Assembly (NCBI RefSeq): GCF_900114705.1
Contig: NZ_FOTW01000011.1
Coordinates: 62,001-126,000 of the forward strand
Source: Rugamonas rubra
Lineage (GTDB): Bacteria; Pseudomonadota; Gammaproteobacteria; Burkholderiales; Burkholderiaceae_D
DNA length: 64,000 nucleotides
Reading direction: 5' to 3'
The notes beneath the pieces were generated by a model, which saw only the letters and a list, made by a program, of their open reading frames with translations, ran no database searches and was not told the DNA's origin. Positions 27,513-38,228 of this stretch are shown one piece after another. Every line of letters begins with the position of its first letter. Positions within the stretch are counted from its first letter, which is position 1. The position numbers and the translations under genes were made by a program.

Positions 27513-30242
27513 ATGCCATCCACTATGCCAGCAACCACCCGTCCCAGCATCGTTTCGTTCGCGTTGAACACACTGACCAGCGCCGTCGCCTGCGCAGTGT
27601 TCCTGTCTCCCGCAGCAAACGCCGCCGGGCTCGGCAAGCTGACGGTGCTGTCGGCCCTCGGCCAGCCGCTGCGCGCCGAGATCGAACTGACCGCCGTCGC
27701 GCCCGACGAGGCGGCCGGTCTGGTGGCCAAGCTGGCGCCGGCCGAGGCCTTCCGCCAGGCCAACATCGATTTCAACCCGACCCTGCTGTCGCTGCGCTTC
27801 GAGGTCGAACAGCGCAACGGCCGCCAGCTGATCCGCGTCAGCTCCAGCCAGGCCGTCAACGAGCCCTTCGTCGACATGCTGCTGGAACTGAGCTGGACCG
27901 GCGGCCGCCTGGTGCGCGAATACACCTTCCTGCTCGACCCGGCCGAGATGCGCAGCACCCAGTCGGCCCAGGTGGCCGCGCCGGTCGACGTGCCCAACAA
28001 CCGCAACGCCGCGCCCGCCGCCGCCCAGGCCGCCGCACCCGCGCCCGCCGCCGCGCCGTCGCCGGCCGCCGCGCCGGCCCCGGCCCCGGCCCCGGCCCCG
28101 GCGCGATCTGCGCGCGCGGCGCGCCCGGCCGCGCCGGCCGCCGAGGACGGCTACAAGGTCAAACCGGGCGACAGCCTGGGCCGCATCGCCAGGCAGCTCA
28201 AGCCGGTCGACGTCTCGCTCGACCTGATGCTCGTCGCCCTGTACCGCGCCAACCCCGAGGCCTTCATGGGCAAGAACATGAACCGCCTGAAGTCCGGCCA
28301 GATCCTGGCGCTGCCGGACGCCGACGCCATCCGCGCCGCCGCCTCGGACGGCGAGGCGCACGGCGTGGTGGTGGCCCACGCCGCCGACTTCAACGCCTAC
28401 CGCAACAAGCTGGCCGGCCAGGTCGCCACCAGCGCGCCGGCCAAGGAGGCCGAACCGGCCAAGAGCGCCGGCGGCAAGATCACCGCCAAGGTCGAGGAGC
28501 GCGCCACCGCCGCCAACGAGGCCAAGGACCAGCTCAAGCTGTCGAAGGCGACGCCGCCGGCCGGCGGCAAGGCCGGCGCCAGCCTGGAAGACAAGATCGC
28601 CAAGGAACAGCAGATGGCCGAGGCGGCCGCCCGCGTCAAGGAGCTGGAGAAGAACGTCAGCGACCTGGAGAAGCTGATGGCCGTCAAGAGCAAGGCCGCC
28701 GCCGAGAAGGCCCCGGCCTCCGCCTCGGCCGGCGCCTCGGTCAAGGCCACCACGCCGACCATCGAGCTCAATCCGCCGGCCACGCCGGAGGCCAAGCAGC
28801 CGCCGCCGATCAAGACCGTGGTCGTGCCGCCGCGCTCGCTCGAGCCCAGCCTGGCCGACACCGTCATGGAGAACCTCAACACCATCGGCGTGGCCGCCGC
28901 CGCGCTGCTGGCCGGCCTTGGCGCCATCGTCTACTCGCGCCGCCGCAAGCAGCAGGGCGAGGCCGCCGCCGAGCCCAGCCTGCTGGGCGACCCGGCGCCG
29001 GCCGCCGCGCCGCCGGTGGCCCCCGCCGGTGGCGAGAACGTCGACACCAGCAACAGCGTGTTCAACTCGAACTTCGCGCCCTCGGCCAGCCAGCTCGACA
29101 CCAACGAGGTCGACCCGGTCGCCGAGGCCGACGTCTACATCGCCTACGGCCGCGACGCCCAGGCCGAGGAGATCCTCAAGGAGGCCCTGCGCAGCCATCC
29201 CGACCGCAGCGCCGTGCGCCTGAAGCTGCTGGAAATCTACGCCACCCGCAAGGACCCGCGCGCCTTCGAAACCCAGGCCAGCGAGCTGTACGCGCTGACC
29301 CGGGGCGAGGGCGAGGAATGGGCCCAGGCCGTCGCGCTGGGCCTGGCGCTCGACGCGTATAACCCGCTGTACGCCGCCGGCCCGTCGGTCGCCGCCGTCT
29401 CGGCCGCCGCCGCCACCCCGGCCGAGCGCCTGCCCGAGCCGCAGGACTCCGCCGCGCCGTTCGACGACGGCATGGACTTCGGCCTCGACCAGCAGCTCGA
29501 CACGGCGCTGCCGGTGGCGCCCGCCGCCGCGCCGGCCCCGGCCGAGTTCGCCAGCTCCGGCAGCGACAATCTGCTCGACTTCGACCTGGGCGGCCTGAGC
29601 CTGGACCCGGTGCCGGCCGCCGCCGTCGCCGACCAGCCGTCGGCCGCCGTCACCTCCGAGGAGTCGGCCTTCGACCTGGCCTTCGACAGCCCGGCCCCGG
29701 CCCCCGCGCCGGCCCCGGCGGTGATCACCGACGAGCCGAGCATGGACTTCGGCATCGACCTGCCGGAGGACCGCGCCGAGGCGCCGGCCGCCAGCGCGCC
29801 GACGGCGCTGCCCAGCGTCGGCAGCGACCCGCTGGCCGACCTCGACATGATGGACTTCGACCTGCCGTCCAGCCCGGCCCCGGCCCCTAGCGCCGCGCCG
29901 GCCCCGGCCCCGGCCTCCTTCGCCAGCGACTTCGCCGACCTCGAGCTGCCCGACATGGGCCTCGGCGGCGCGGCCAAGGCCGACGGCGCCGCGCCCGAGT
30001 TCGACCTGTCCGACATCAACCTCGACCTCGACCAGAAGCAGGGCGGCGGCGCCGCCCCGGCCGTCAAGGAGGAGCAACTGTCGGCCATCCACATGGAGAT
30101 GGACACCAAGCTCGACCTGGCCATCGCCTACCAGGAGATCGGCGACAAGGAGGGCGCCCGCGAGCTGCTCGACGAGGTGCTGCGCGGCGGCAGCGACGAC
30201 CAGGTGGCCAAGGCCAACGCCATGCGCGCCCTGCTGGGCTGA
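27513..30242 (+). CDS. fimV: FimV/HubP-family polar hub protein
   Basis: A 909-residue inner-membrane protein. A signal-like segment (about 20-37) precedes the FimV N-terminal domain (GLGKLTVLSALGQPLRAEIE). Then come an Ala/Pro linker, a LysM domain (about 210-270, DGYKVKPGDSLGRIARQLK) that should bind peptidoglycan, a coiled coil (about 360-395), one membrane helix (about 452-470, NTIGVAAAALLAGLGAIVYS), and an acidic Ala/Pro/Asp-rich cytoplasmic part with a TPR-like segment (AEADVYIAYGRDAQAEEILK). The FimV C-terminal TPR motif (DTKLDLAIAYQEIGDKEGAR) ends it. It organises type IV pili and chemotaxis proteins at the pole. ATG at 27513 is chosen because the longer frame runs through the palindrome. 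Confidence 0.92.
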   Translation: MPSTMPATTRPSIVSFALNTLTSAVACAVFLSPAANAAGLGKLTVLSALGQPLRAEIELTAVAPDEAAGLVAKLAPAEAFRQANIDFNPTLLSLRFEVEQRNGRQLIRVSSSQAVNEPFVDMLLELSWTGGRLVREYTFLLDPAEMRSTQSAQVAAPVDVPNNRNAAPAAAQAAAPAPAAAPSPAAAPAPAPAPAPARSARAARPAAPAAEDGYKVKPGDSLGRIARQLKPVDVSLDLMLVALYRANPEAFMGKNMNRLKSGQILALPDADAIRAAASDGEAHGVVVAHAADFNAYRNKLAGQVATSAPAKEAEPAKSAGGKITAKVEERATAANEAKDQLKLSKATPPAGGKAGASLEDKIAKEQQMAEAAARVKELEKNVSDLEKLMAVKSKAAAEKAPASASAGASVKATTPTIELNPPATPEAKQPPPIKTVVVPPRSLEPSLADTVMENLNTIGVAAAALLAGLGAIVYSRRRKQQGEAAAEPSLLGDPAPAAAPPVAPAGGENVDTSNSVFNSNFAPSASQLDTNEVDPVAEADVYIAYGRDAQAEEILKEALRSHPDRSAVRLKLLEIYATRKDPRAFETQASELYALTRGEGEEWAQAVALGLALDAYNPLYAAGPSVAAVSAAAATPAERLPEPQDSAAPFDDGMDFGLDQQLDTALPVAPAAAPAPAEFASSGSDNLLDFDLGGLSLDPVPAAAVADQPSAAVTSEESAFDLAFDSPAPAPAPAPAVITDEPSMDFGIDLPEDRAEAPAASAPTALPSVGSDPLADLDMMDFDLPSSPAPAPSAAPAPAPASFASDFADLELPDMGLGGAAKADGAAPEFDLSDINLDLDQKQGGGAAPAVKEEQLSAIHMEMDTKLDLAIAYQEIGDKEGARELLDEVLRGGSDDQVAKANAMRALLG

Positions 30243-30291
30243 GTCGGCGGCGGTATAATGCGCTGACTCAGAACAACAGATCGGGCAGCAA

Positions 30292-31095
30292 TTGAAACGC
30301 ATAGCAATCGGCGTCCAGTATGACGGCAGCGCCTGGCACGGCTACCAGAAGCAGGAAGACGGCCACACCGTGCAGGACCAGCTGGAACAGGCGCTGGAGA
30401 AGTTCGCCCGGGTGCGCCTGGCCACCACCTGCGCCGGCCGCACCGACACCGGCGTCCACGCGCTGGAGCAGGTGGTCCACTTCGACACCGAACTCGAGCG
30501 CGAGCCGCACTCCTGGCTGCGCGGCGTCAACGCCTTCCTGCCGCCGTCGATCGCCGTGCGCTGGGCCAAGCAGCTGGCCGGCGACCCCGGCGTCGACGAC
30601 TTCTTCCATGCCCGCTTCAGCGCCCGCGCCCGCACCTACCACTACGTGCTGTACAACAACCCGACCCGCTCGCCGCTGCTGGAGGGCCGCGCCGGCTTCT
30701 GCTTCCGCCCGCTCGACGTCGAATTGATGCGGGCCGCCGTGAAGCCGCTGCTCGGCTGGCACGACTTCACCGCCTTCCGCGCCGCCCAGTGCCAGGCCAA
30801 GTCGCCCGTCAAGCTGATGCACGACATCCAGATCCGCCGCCACGGCGAGCTGGTGGTGTTCACCATCACCGCCAACGCCTTCCTGCACCACATGGTGCGC
30901 AACCTGGTCGGCTCGCTGGTCTACATCGGCACCGGCCGCCAGCCGCCCGAATGGCTGGGCCAGCTGCTCGAGGCGCGCGACCGCCACGAGGCCGCGCCCA
31001 CCTTCATGCCCGACGGCCTCTACCTGGCCAAGATCGACTACGACCCGAAATGGCAACTGCCGCTGGAAACCACCAGCCCGCTGCCCTGGTTCTAG
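30292..31095 (+). CDS. truA: tRNA pseudouridine(38-40) synthase
   Basis: A 267-residue TruA that modifies U38-U40 in the anticodon arm. Catalytic Asp52 is in [20 protein letters not shown]; other marks are [31 protein letters not shown] and [14 protein letters not shown]. The start is TTG at 30292; no ATG is available near the family start [25 protein letters not shown] at 30254-30259 could give it its own transcript. It is followed 31 bp later by trpF, the usual order. Confidence 0.95.
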   Translation: MKRIAIGVQYDGSAWHGYQKQEDGHTVQDQLEQALEKFARVRLATTCAGRTDTGVHALEQVVHFDTELEREPHSWLRGVNAFLPPSIAVRWAKQLAGDPGVDDFFHARFSARARTYHYVLYNNPTRSPLLEGRAGFCFRPLDVELMRAAVKPLLGWHDFTAFRAAQCQAKSPVKLMHDIQIRRHGELVVFTITANAFLHHMVRNLVGSLVYIGTGRQPPEWLGQLLEARDRHEAAPTFMPDGLYLAKIDYDPKWQLPLETTSPLPWF

Positions 31096-31126
31096 CGGTC
31101 CCACCGAACCCACCGAGGAGCAGCCC

Positions 31127-31805
31127 ATGCAACAGCGCACCCGCATCAAGATCTGCGGCCTGACCCGCGCCGAGGACGTCGCCGCCGCCGTCGCCGCCGG
31201 CGCCGACGCCATCGGCTTCGTCTTCTACCCGAAGAGCCCGCGCCACGTCACGCCGGCCCGGGCCGCCGCGCTGATCGCCGCCGTGCCGCCGTTCGTCGGC
31301 TGCGTCGGCCTGTTCGTCAACGCCAGTCCGGAGGAGGTGGCCGCCACCTGCGCCATCGCGCCGCTGAGCCTGATCCAGCTGCACGGCGACGAGACGGTGG
31401 CCGAGAGCGCCGCCATCGCCGCCGCCTGCGGCCGACAATTCCTGCGGGTTTTCCGCGTCAAACCCGACACACGGCCCGCCGATTTGCTAGAATACGAACA
31501 GCTATGCCGCGCCGCCAGTCCCTTGTTCTCGAGCCTGTTGCTCGACACCTATGTGGACGCCTATGGCGGTGCAGGAAAGGTATTTGATTGGTCTCTCATC
31601 CCAAAAGAACTCGCGCCTCGGGTCGTTTTAAGTGGTGGCTTGAGCGTAAACAGCGCGACTGACGCGGTGGTGCGCGTACGTCCCTACGCCGTCGACATCA
31701 GCAGTGGTGTCGAGGCCGCCAAGGGAATCAAGGACGCCCGCAAGATCGCCGACTTCGTCGGCGCCGTGCGGGCCGCCGATACCATCATCGAGAGAGAACA
31801 CCATC

Positions 31806-31822
<17 letters not shown>
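31127..31822 (+). CDS. trpF: Phosphoribosylanthranilate isomerase
   Basis: A 231-residue TIM-barrel enzyme of tryptophan synthesis. The catalytic Cys is in [13 protein letters not shown] and the catalytic Asp in [24 protein letters not shown] and [16 protein letters not shown] bind phosphate. The middle of the gene (31430-31640) is less GC-rich than the rest. Its last 17 bases overlap the start of trpB. Confidence 0.96.
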
Positions 31823-33053
<1,231 letters not shown>

Positions 33054-33080
33054 GCCGCCGAAGCGCCACCCCGTAAAACC

Positions 33081-33110
33081 GGGGTCAGACCCCGTACGGG
33101 GTCTGACCCC
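33081..33110. repeat. Perfect 30-bp palindrome, REP-like
   Basis: GGGGTCAGACCCCG and CGGGGTCTGACCCC flank a central TA, making a perfect 30-bp dyad between trpB and trpA. It is a longer variant of the identical palindromes at 27256 and 49210, and its head GGGGTCAG is shared with the repeats that bound the transposase at 51.4 kb. Confidence 0.9.
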
Positions 33111-33191
33111 CAGCCGCAGGCCGACGCATGCCGCGCGGCGGTTTGCGGGGTTCGCCGCACCACTGCCACCCAATTTGAAAAGACTATCGCC

Positions 33192-33989
33192 ATGTCCAAA
33201 ATCACCGCCACCTTCGCGGCCCTGAAGGCCGCCAACAAGACCGCCCTGATCACCTTCATCACCGCCGGCGATCCGGCGCCGGAACTGACCGTGCCACTGA
33301 TGCACGCCCAGGTCGCCGGCGGCGCCGACATCCTCGAGCTCGGCGTGCCGTTCTCCGACCCGATGGCCGAGGGCCCCGTCATCCAGCGCGCCTGCGAGCG
33401 CGCGCTGGCCTTCGGCATCGGCATCCACGACGTGTTCGCCTACGTCGCCGAGTTCCGCAAGACCAACCAGCACACCCCGGTGGTGCTGATGGGCTACGCC
33501 AACCCGATCGAGCGCATCGGCGCCGCCGCCTTCATCGCCGCCGCCAAGGCCGCCGGCGCCGACGGCGCCATCGTCGTCGACTATCCGCCCGAGGAGTGCG
33601 AGGAGTTCGCCGCCGCCATGCGCGCCGCCGAGCTGGACCTGATCTTCCTGCTGGCGCCCACCTCGACCGAGGAGCGCATCGCCCAGGTGGCCAAGGTCGG
33701 CGGCGGCTTCAGCTATTACGTGTCGCTGAAGGGCGTCACCGGCGCCGGCAACATCGACACCGCCCAGGTCGCCGAGCGGCTGGGCGCGATCCGCCAGCAC
33801 GTCAAGCTGCCGATCGGCGTCGGCTTCGGCATCCGCGACGGCGCCACCGCGCGCGCCGTGGCCGAGGTGGCCGACGCCGTCGTCATCGGCAGCCGCATCA
33901 TCCAGGAGATCGAAAACGCGCCGAAGGAGGGCGCCGCCGCCGCCGTGCAAACCTTCGTCGCCGGCATCCGCTGCGCGCTGGACGCCTGA
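33192..33989 (+). CDS. trpA: Tryptophan synthase alpha chain
   Basis: A 265-residue TIM-barrel subunit that releases indole from indoleglycerol phosphate. Catalytic Glu is in [20 protein letters not shown] and catalytic Asp in [29 protein letters not shown] and VIGSRIIQ bind phosphate. It is separated from trpB by 138 bp that hold a REP-like palindrome, an unusual gap for this pair. Confidence 0.97.
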   Translation: MSKITATFAALKAANKTALITFITAGDPAPELTVPLMHAQVAGGADILELGVPFSDPMAEGPVIQRACERALAFGIGIHDVFAYVAEFRKTNQHTPVVLMGYANPIERIGAAAFIAAAKAAGADGAIVVDYPPEECEEFAAAMRAAELDLIFLLAPTSTEERIAQVAKVGGGFSYYVSLKGVTGAGNIDTAQVAERLGAIRQHVKLPIGVGFGIRDGATARAVAEVADAVVIGSRIIQEIENAPKEGAAAAVQTFVAGIRCALDA

Positions 33990-34081
33990 TTCGCACGAAA
34001 AATATCCCTATTCGGAGATAGATCCCTCCGTATGTGGAGCCAGGATGCGGCTTCCGACCCGTCCGGAGCTTGCTCCCCATC

Positions 34082-34142
34082 AAAGCCGCCTCGCCGTTTC
34101 ATTGTTGCAGTGCAACTATGTGACGGCCGGGCGGCTTTTTTC
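34082..34142 (+). terminator. Likely compound terminator after trpA
   Basis: AAAGCCGCC (34082-34090) can pair with GGCGGCTTT (34130-34138), followed by a T-run. Inside the long loop a second perfect hairpin GTTGC-AGT-GCAAC forms, so the whole folds as a branched or stacked structure. Confidence 0.6.
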
Positions 34143-34260
34143 AACGCGCCTCCCGCCGCAGGGGCGCGCCGCCCGGGGCGCCGGCGCCGCCGAGTAGTGG
34201 ATTTCTTCTAAAATTACAAACCGCGCATGCCGGATTTGTGAAATTGTTGTATTGCAATGT

Positions 34261-34289
34261 TCGACAGGGGGGCGATAAACGGCTACACT
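34261..34289 (+). promoter_or_regulatory. Probable accD promoter
   Basis: TCGACA (34261-34266, one mismatch to TTGACA) and TACACT (34284-34289) are spaced by 17 bp, about 30 bp before the accD start. Confidence 0.55.
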
Positions 34290-34319
34290 TCCGCCACTAG
34301 TTAGCAGCAAGGAGATATG

Positions 34320-35192
34320 ATGAGTTGGTTAGAAAAGCTTCTGCCCCCAAGAATTCAGCGTTCGGACGCTGCGGCACGCAAGACCATGCCCGAAGGCCTG
34401 TGGGTCAAATGCCCCTCCTGCGAGGCCGTGTTGTACCGCACCGATCTGGAATCGAACCTGCACGTTTGCCCGAAGTGCGACCACCACATGCGCATCCGCG
34501 CCCGCGAGCGCCTCGACGGCCTGCTCGACGCCGGCGGCCGCTATGAAATCGGCCAGGAAACCCTGCCGGTCGACACGCTCAAGTTCAAAGATAGCAAAAA
34601 ATACCCCGACCGCCTGAAGCAGGCGATGGAAGCGACCGGCGAGACCGACGCGCTGATCGTCATGGGCGGCGCCATCATGAGCCTGCCGGTCATCGTCGCC
34701 GCCTTCGAATTCGAATTCATGGGCGGCTCGATGGGTTCGGTGGTCGGCGAGCGCTTCGTGCGCGGCGCCCAAGCCGCGCTGGAACAAAAAGTGCCGTTCA
34801 TTTGCATCACCGCCACCGGCGGCGCGCGCATGCAGGAAGGCCTGCTGTCGCTGATGCAAATGGCCAAGACCACCGCCATGCTGACCAAGCTGTCGGAGAA
34901 GAAGCTGCCCTTCATCAGCGTGCTGACCGATCCGACCATGGGCGGCGTGTCCGCCTCCTTCGCCTTCATGGGCGACGTGGTGATCGCCGAGCCGAAGGCG
35001 CTGATCGGCTTCGCCGGCCCGCGCGTGATCGAAAACACCGTGCGCGAGAAGCTGCCGGAAGGCTTCCAGCGCGCCGAGTTCCTGGTCACCAAGGGCGCCG
35101 TCGACATGATCGTCGACCGCCGCAAGATGCGCGAAGAAATCGCCCGTCTGCTGGCCCTGCTGCAGAACCAGGCCGTCGAGGTTCTGGCGTAA
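34320..35192 (+). CDS. accD: Acetyl-CoA carboxylase carboxyltransferase subunit beta
   Basis: A 290-residue subunit of the first enzyme of fatty-acid synthesis. A four-Cys zinc ribbon (Cys31, Cys34, Cys50, Cys53) precedes the crotonase-fold carboxyltransferase domain with [22 protein letters not shown] and [10 protein letters not shown]. There are two adjacent ATGs; the second, at 34320, gives the standard [10 protein letters not shown] start and better spacing to AAGGAG. Confidence 0.96.
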   Translation: MSWLEKLLPPRIQRSDAAARKTMPEGLWVKCPSCEAVLYRTDLESNLHVCPKCDHHMRIRARERLDGLLDAGGRYEIGQETLPVDTLKFKDSKKYPDRLKQAMEATGETDALIVMGGAIMSLPVIVAAFEFEFMGGSMGSVVGERFVRGAQAALEQKVPFICITATGGARMQEGLLSLMQMAKTTAMLTKLSEKKLPFISVLTDPTMGGVSASFAFMGDVVIAEPKALIGFAGPRVIENTVREKLPEGFQRAEFLVTKGAVDMIVDRRKMREEIARLLALLQNQAVEVLA

Positions 35193-35269
35193 GCTAGCCC
35201 CGCTTTATTTCGCGGCGCGCAAGCGGGTTACGATCCGCTGCGCGCCGCGCTCATTTCCAAGTGTGCCCC

Positions 35270-36559
35270 ATGTCTACTCTCCCAACTACCCTGCCAGAAT
35301 GGCTCGCGCTGCTCGAATCGCGCCACGCCGAAACCGTCATCAACATGGGCCTGGACCGCGTGCGCGCCGTCAAGGAGCGCCTGGCGCTGCAGTTTAGCTG
35401 CCCCGTCGTGATGGTGGCCGGCACCAACGGCAAGGGCTCGACCTGCGCCATGCTCGAATCGGTGCTGCTGCGCGCCGGCTACAAGGTGGGCCTGTACATC
35501 AAGCCGCACTTCCTCGACTTCAACGAGCGCGCCCGCGTCAACGGCGAGCTGGCCAGCGACGCGGCCCTGGTGGCCGCCTTCAACGCCGTCGAGGCGGTGC
35601 GCGGCGACACCGTGCTGACCTACTTCGAGTTCACCACCCTGGCCATCATGCAGCTGCTGGCCGGCGCCGGCATGGACGTGGTGATCCTGGAGGTGGGCCT
35701 GGGCGGCCGGCTGGACGCCGTCAACGTCATCGACGCCGATGTCGCCATCGTCACCAGCGTCGACATCGACCACACCGACTACCTGGGCGACACGCGCGAG
35801 GCGATCGGCTTCGAGAAGGCCGGCATTTTCCGCGCCGGCAAAACGGCGATCTGCAGCGACCCGGTGCCGCCGCAGTCGCTGATAGCCCACGCCGAGGCCA
35901 TCGGCGCCGACCTGTGGCTGATGGGCCGCGACTTCAACTACTCGGGCGACAAGCAGCAGTGGAACTACGGCGGCCGTTCGCAGCGGCGCAATTCGCTGGC
36001 CTACCCGAGCCTGCGCGGCGCCAACCAGATCCTCAACGCCGCCGCCGTGCTGGCCGCGCTCGAGGCGCTCAAGCTGCAACTGCCGGTCGGCGCGCAGGAA
36101 GTGCGCACCGGCCTGGTGACGGTGGAACTGCCGGGCCGCTTCCAGGTGCTGCCGGGCCGTCCGACGGTGATTTTGGACGTGGCGCACAACCCGCACGCCG
36201 CCTCGGCGCTCAACCAGAACCTCGGCAACATGGGCTACCACGCCTACACCTACGCCGTGTTCGGCTCGATGCACGACAAGGACATCGACGGCGTCATCGC
36301 CGCCATGGGCGAGCACGTCGACCACTGGTGCCTGGCCACCTTGCCGTCGCCGCGCGCCGCCAGCGCCACGGAACTGGCCGGCCGCGTGCAGGCCGTGCAG
36401 CCGGAAAGAGACGAACGCACCATCAATATCTTCGACGATCCGGCGCAGGCTTACGCAAATGCGCTGAGCCGAGCCGGGGAGAATGATAGAATTGTGGTCT
36501 TTGGGTCCTTCCTGACCGTCGCCGGCGTCATGGCGGCACGAAAATCCTCACTCCACTGA
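35270..36559 (+). CDS. folC: Folylpolyglutamate synthase / dihydrofolate synthase
   Basis: A 429-residue Mur-ligase-type enzyme that adds glutamate to dihydropteroate and folates. The P-loop GTNGKGSTCAMLES, the IKPHFLDFNERARVNG segment, EVGLGGRLDAVN and the C-terminal DVAHNPHAA are present. ATG at 35270 (MSTLPTTLPEW) is preferred to the GTG nine bases earlier. It is followed 11 bp later by the SPOR gene, as in related genomes. Confidence 0.95.
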   Translation: MSTLPTTLPEWLALLESRHAETVINMGLDRVRAVKERLALQFSCPVVMVAGTNGKGSTCAMLESVLLRAGYKVGLYIKPHFLDFNERARVNGELASDAALVAAFNAVEAVRGDTVLTYFEFTTLAIMQLLAGAGMDVVILEVGLGGRLDAVNVIDADVAIVTSVDIDHTDYLGDTREAIGFEKAGIFRAGKTAICSDPVPPQSLIAHAEAIGADLWLMGRDFNYSGDKQQWNYGGRSQRRNSLAYPSLRGANQILNAAAVLAALEALKLQLPVGAQEVRTGLVTVELPGRFQVLPGRPTVILDVAHNPHAASALNQNLGNMGYHAYTYAVFGSMHDKDIDGVIAAMGEHVDHWCLATLPSPRAASATELAGRVQAVQPERDERTINIFDDPAQAYANALSRAGENDRIVVFGSFLTVAGVMAARKSSLH

Positions 36560-36570
36560 AAATATCGCGC

Positions 36571-37677
36571 ATGGGCTTGTTCTCGAAACTCTTTAAAAAC
36601 AAGCAAGATACCGCTGGCAAAGACAGCGGCTACTACTCCAGTTCAGACGACCAGGCCGCCAGCGAGCGCGCGCGCTCCAAGCGCGCCTCGTCGGCCGACG
36701 GCGGCGCCAAGCGCGGCCGTGCGGCGGCCAAGGAGTCGGACGACCCCGTCTTGCCCGAGAAGAAACGCGCGCGCCGCCGCCTGGTCGGCGCCATCGCGCT
36801 GGCGCTGCTGGTGGCCATCGGCCTGCCGATGGTGCTCGACTCCGAGCCCAAGCCGCTCGCTGCCGACATCGACATCAAGATCCCGTCCAAGGACAAGCCG
36901 GCCGAGCCGGCCGCCAGCGCTTCGTCGCGCGTAGCGGCCAGCGCCGCCCTGGACAACTCCGAGGAAATCGTCACCGAGGCACCGAAGGCCGCCGCCAAGC
37001 CGGCCGCGCCGGCCGTCGCCGCTGTCGCCCCGGCACCCGTCGCCGCCAAACCGTCGCCGGCCATCGTCGCGCCCGTGGTGGCCGAGCTGAAGGTTGGCAG
37101 CGAGGCCGCCAAGCCGGAGTCGAAGGAAGCCATCAAGGCCAAGGCTGTGGCCGAGGCCGAGGCCAAGGCCATGGCCGTGGCAGAGGCCAAGTTCAAGGCG
37201 GACGCCAAGGCGGAAGCCGAAGCCAAAGCCAAAGCCAAGGTCAAGGCCGAGGCCAAGGCCGAGGCGGACGCCAAACTGGCCAAACTCGAGCACAAGACGG
37301 AAGCCAAGCCCGAGCACGCCAAGCAGGAGGCCAAGCTCGCCGACAGCAAGCCGGCCGCCAAGCCGGCCGACGACGCCAGCCGCGCCCTGGCCATCCTGGA
37401 GGGCAAGGCCGCCGCCAAGCCGGCCGCCGAGTCGTCCGCCGCCGGGCAGAAATTCGTCGTCCGTGTCGCCGCCCTGGCCACCCACGAAAAAGTCGACCAG
37501 TTGCAGGAAAAACTCAAGGAGGCCGGCATCCATTCCTTCACGCAGAAGGTGTCGACCCCGTCGGGCGAACTGACCCGCGTCAGCATCGGCCCCTTCGCCA
37601 ACAAGGAAGAGGCCGAAAAAGTGCGCGCCAAGCTGGCCAAGCTGGGCCTGGGCGGCAGCCTGGTGCCGCAGTCGTGA
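36571..37677 (+). CDS. SPOR-domain membrane protein
   Basis: A 368-residue bitopic inner-membrane protein: basic cytoplasmic N-terminus (about 1-68), one membrane helix (about 70-90, LVGAIALALLVAIGLPMVLD), a long periplasmic Ala/Lys/Glu-rich region with KAEAEAKAKAKVKAEAKA-type heptad-like repeats (about 185-270), and a C-terminal SPOR domain (about 290-365, KFVVRVAALATHEKVDQLQE) that binds denuded septal peptidoglycan. This folC-SPOR-cvpA-purF order is conserved. A role in late division is likely; it is DedD-like in layout. Confidence 0.9.
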   Translation: MGLFSKLFKNKQDTAGKDSGYYSSSDDQAASERARSKRASSADGGAKRGRAAAKESDDPVLPEKKRARRRLVGAIALALLVAIGLPMVLDSEPKPLAADIDIKIPSKDKPAEPAASASSRVAASAALDNSEEIVTEAPKAAAKPAAPAVAAVAPAPVAAKPSPAIVAPVVAELKVGSEAAKPESKEAIKAKAVAEAEAKAMAVAEAKFKADAKAEAEAKAKAKVKAEAKAEADAKLAKLEHKTEAKPEHAKQEAKLADSKPAAKPADDASRALAILEGKAAAKPAAESSAAGQKFVVRVAALATHEKVDQLQEKLKEAGIHSFTQKVSTPSGELTRVSIGPFANKEEAEKVRAKLAKLGLGGSLVPQS

Positions 37678-37702
37678 TGCTTGCGCAGCGCTAGGTCCGG
37701 CC

Positions 37703-38191
37703 GTGACGATTTTCGATTATCTGGTGATCTTCGTGTTGATCGCCTCCGTTGTCATCAGCACCATGCGCGGCCTGGTGCGGGAAATGTTGTCGCTGGTCAG
37801 CTGGATCGTCGCCTTCGTCGTCGCCAACGCCTACAGCACCCAGCTGGCCGCGTTGCTGCCGGCCATGGTGCCGGGCGAGGTGCTACGCCTGATCCTCGCC
37901 TTCATCGTGCTGTTCGTCGGCGTGCGGATTTTGATGGGCATACTCATGCTGGCGCTCGACGCCTTGGTCAAGGCCGGCGGCCTGGGCATGGCCGACCGCG
38001 GCCTGGGCGGCTTGTTCGGGTTGGGCCGTGGCCTGGTGATCGTGCTGGCCGCCGTCATATTGTGCGGGATGACCTCGGTCCCGCAACAGGATTTTTGGAA
38101 GAACGCGCTGCTGAGTCCTCTCGCCGAGGCCGGGGTGCGTACGGTGAAACCCTTCCTTCCAGCTGCGTTCGCGCAGTACGTGCATTTTTGA
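37703..38191 (+). CDS. cvpA: CvpA family membrane protein
   Basis: A 162-residue protein with four predicted membrane helices (FDYLVIFVLIASVVISTMRG; LVSWIVAFVVANAYS; LILAFIVLFVGVRILMGIL; GLGRGLVIVLAAVILCG). The GTG start at 37703 lies 25 bp after the SPOR gene. Its place just before purF is the classical colicin-V-production locus. The molecular function remains poorly defined; links to envelope homeostasis are known in enterics. Confidence 0.92.
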   Translation: MTIFDYLVIFVLIASVVISTMRGLVREMLSLVSWIVAFVVANAYSTQLAALLPAMVPGEVLRLILAFIVLFVGVRILMGILMLALDALVKAGGLGMADRGLGGLFGLGRGLVIVLAAVILCGMTSVPQQDFWKNALLSPLAEAGVRTVKPFLPAAFAQYVHF

Positions 38192-38228
38192 ATTTTTTAA
38201 ATCAGTAGCACCAGTCTAGGAGCACACC

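Larger units (their letters stand above)
33990..34319. other. Intergenic region between trpA and accD
   Basis: About 330 bp without a gene. It holds a likely terminator for the trp transcript (34082-34142), then an AT-richer leader with the accD promoter (34261-34289) and an AAGGAG Shine-Dalgarno. Confidence 0.6.
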
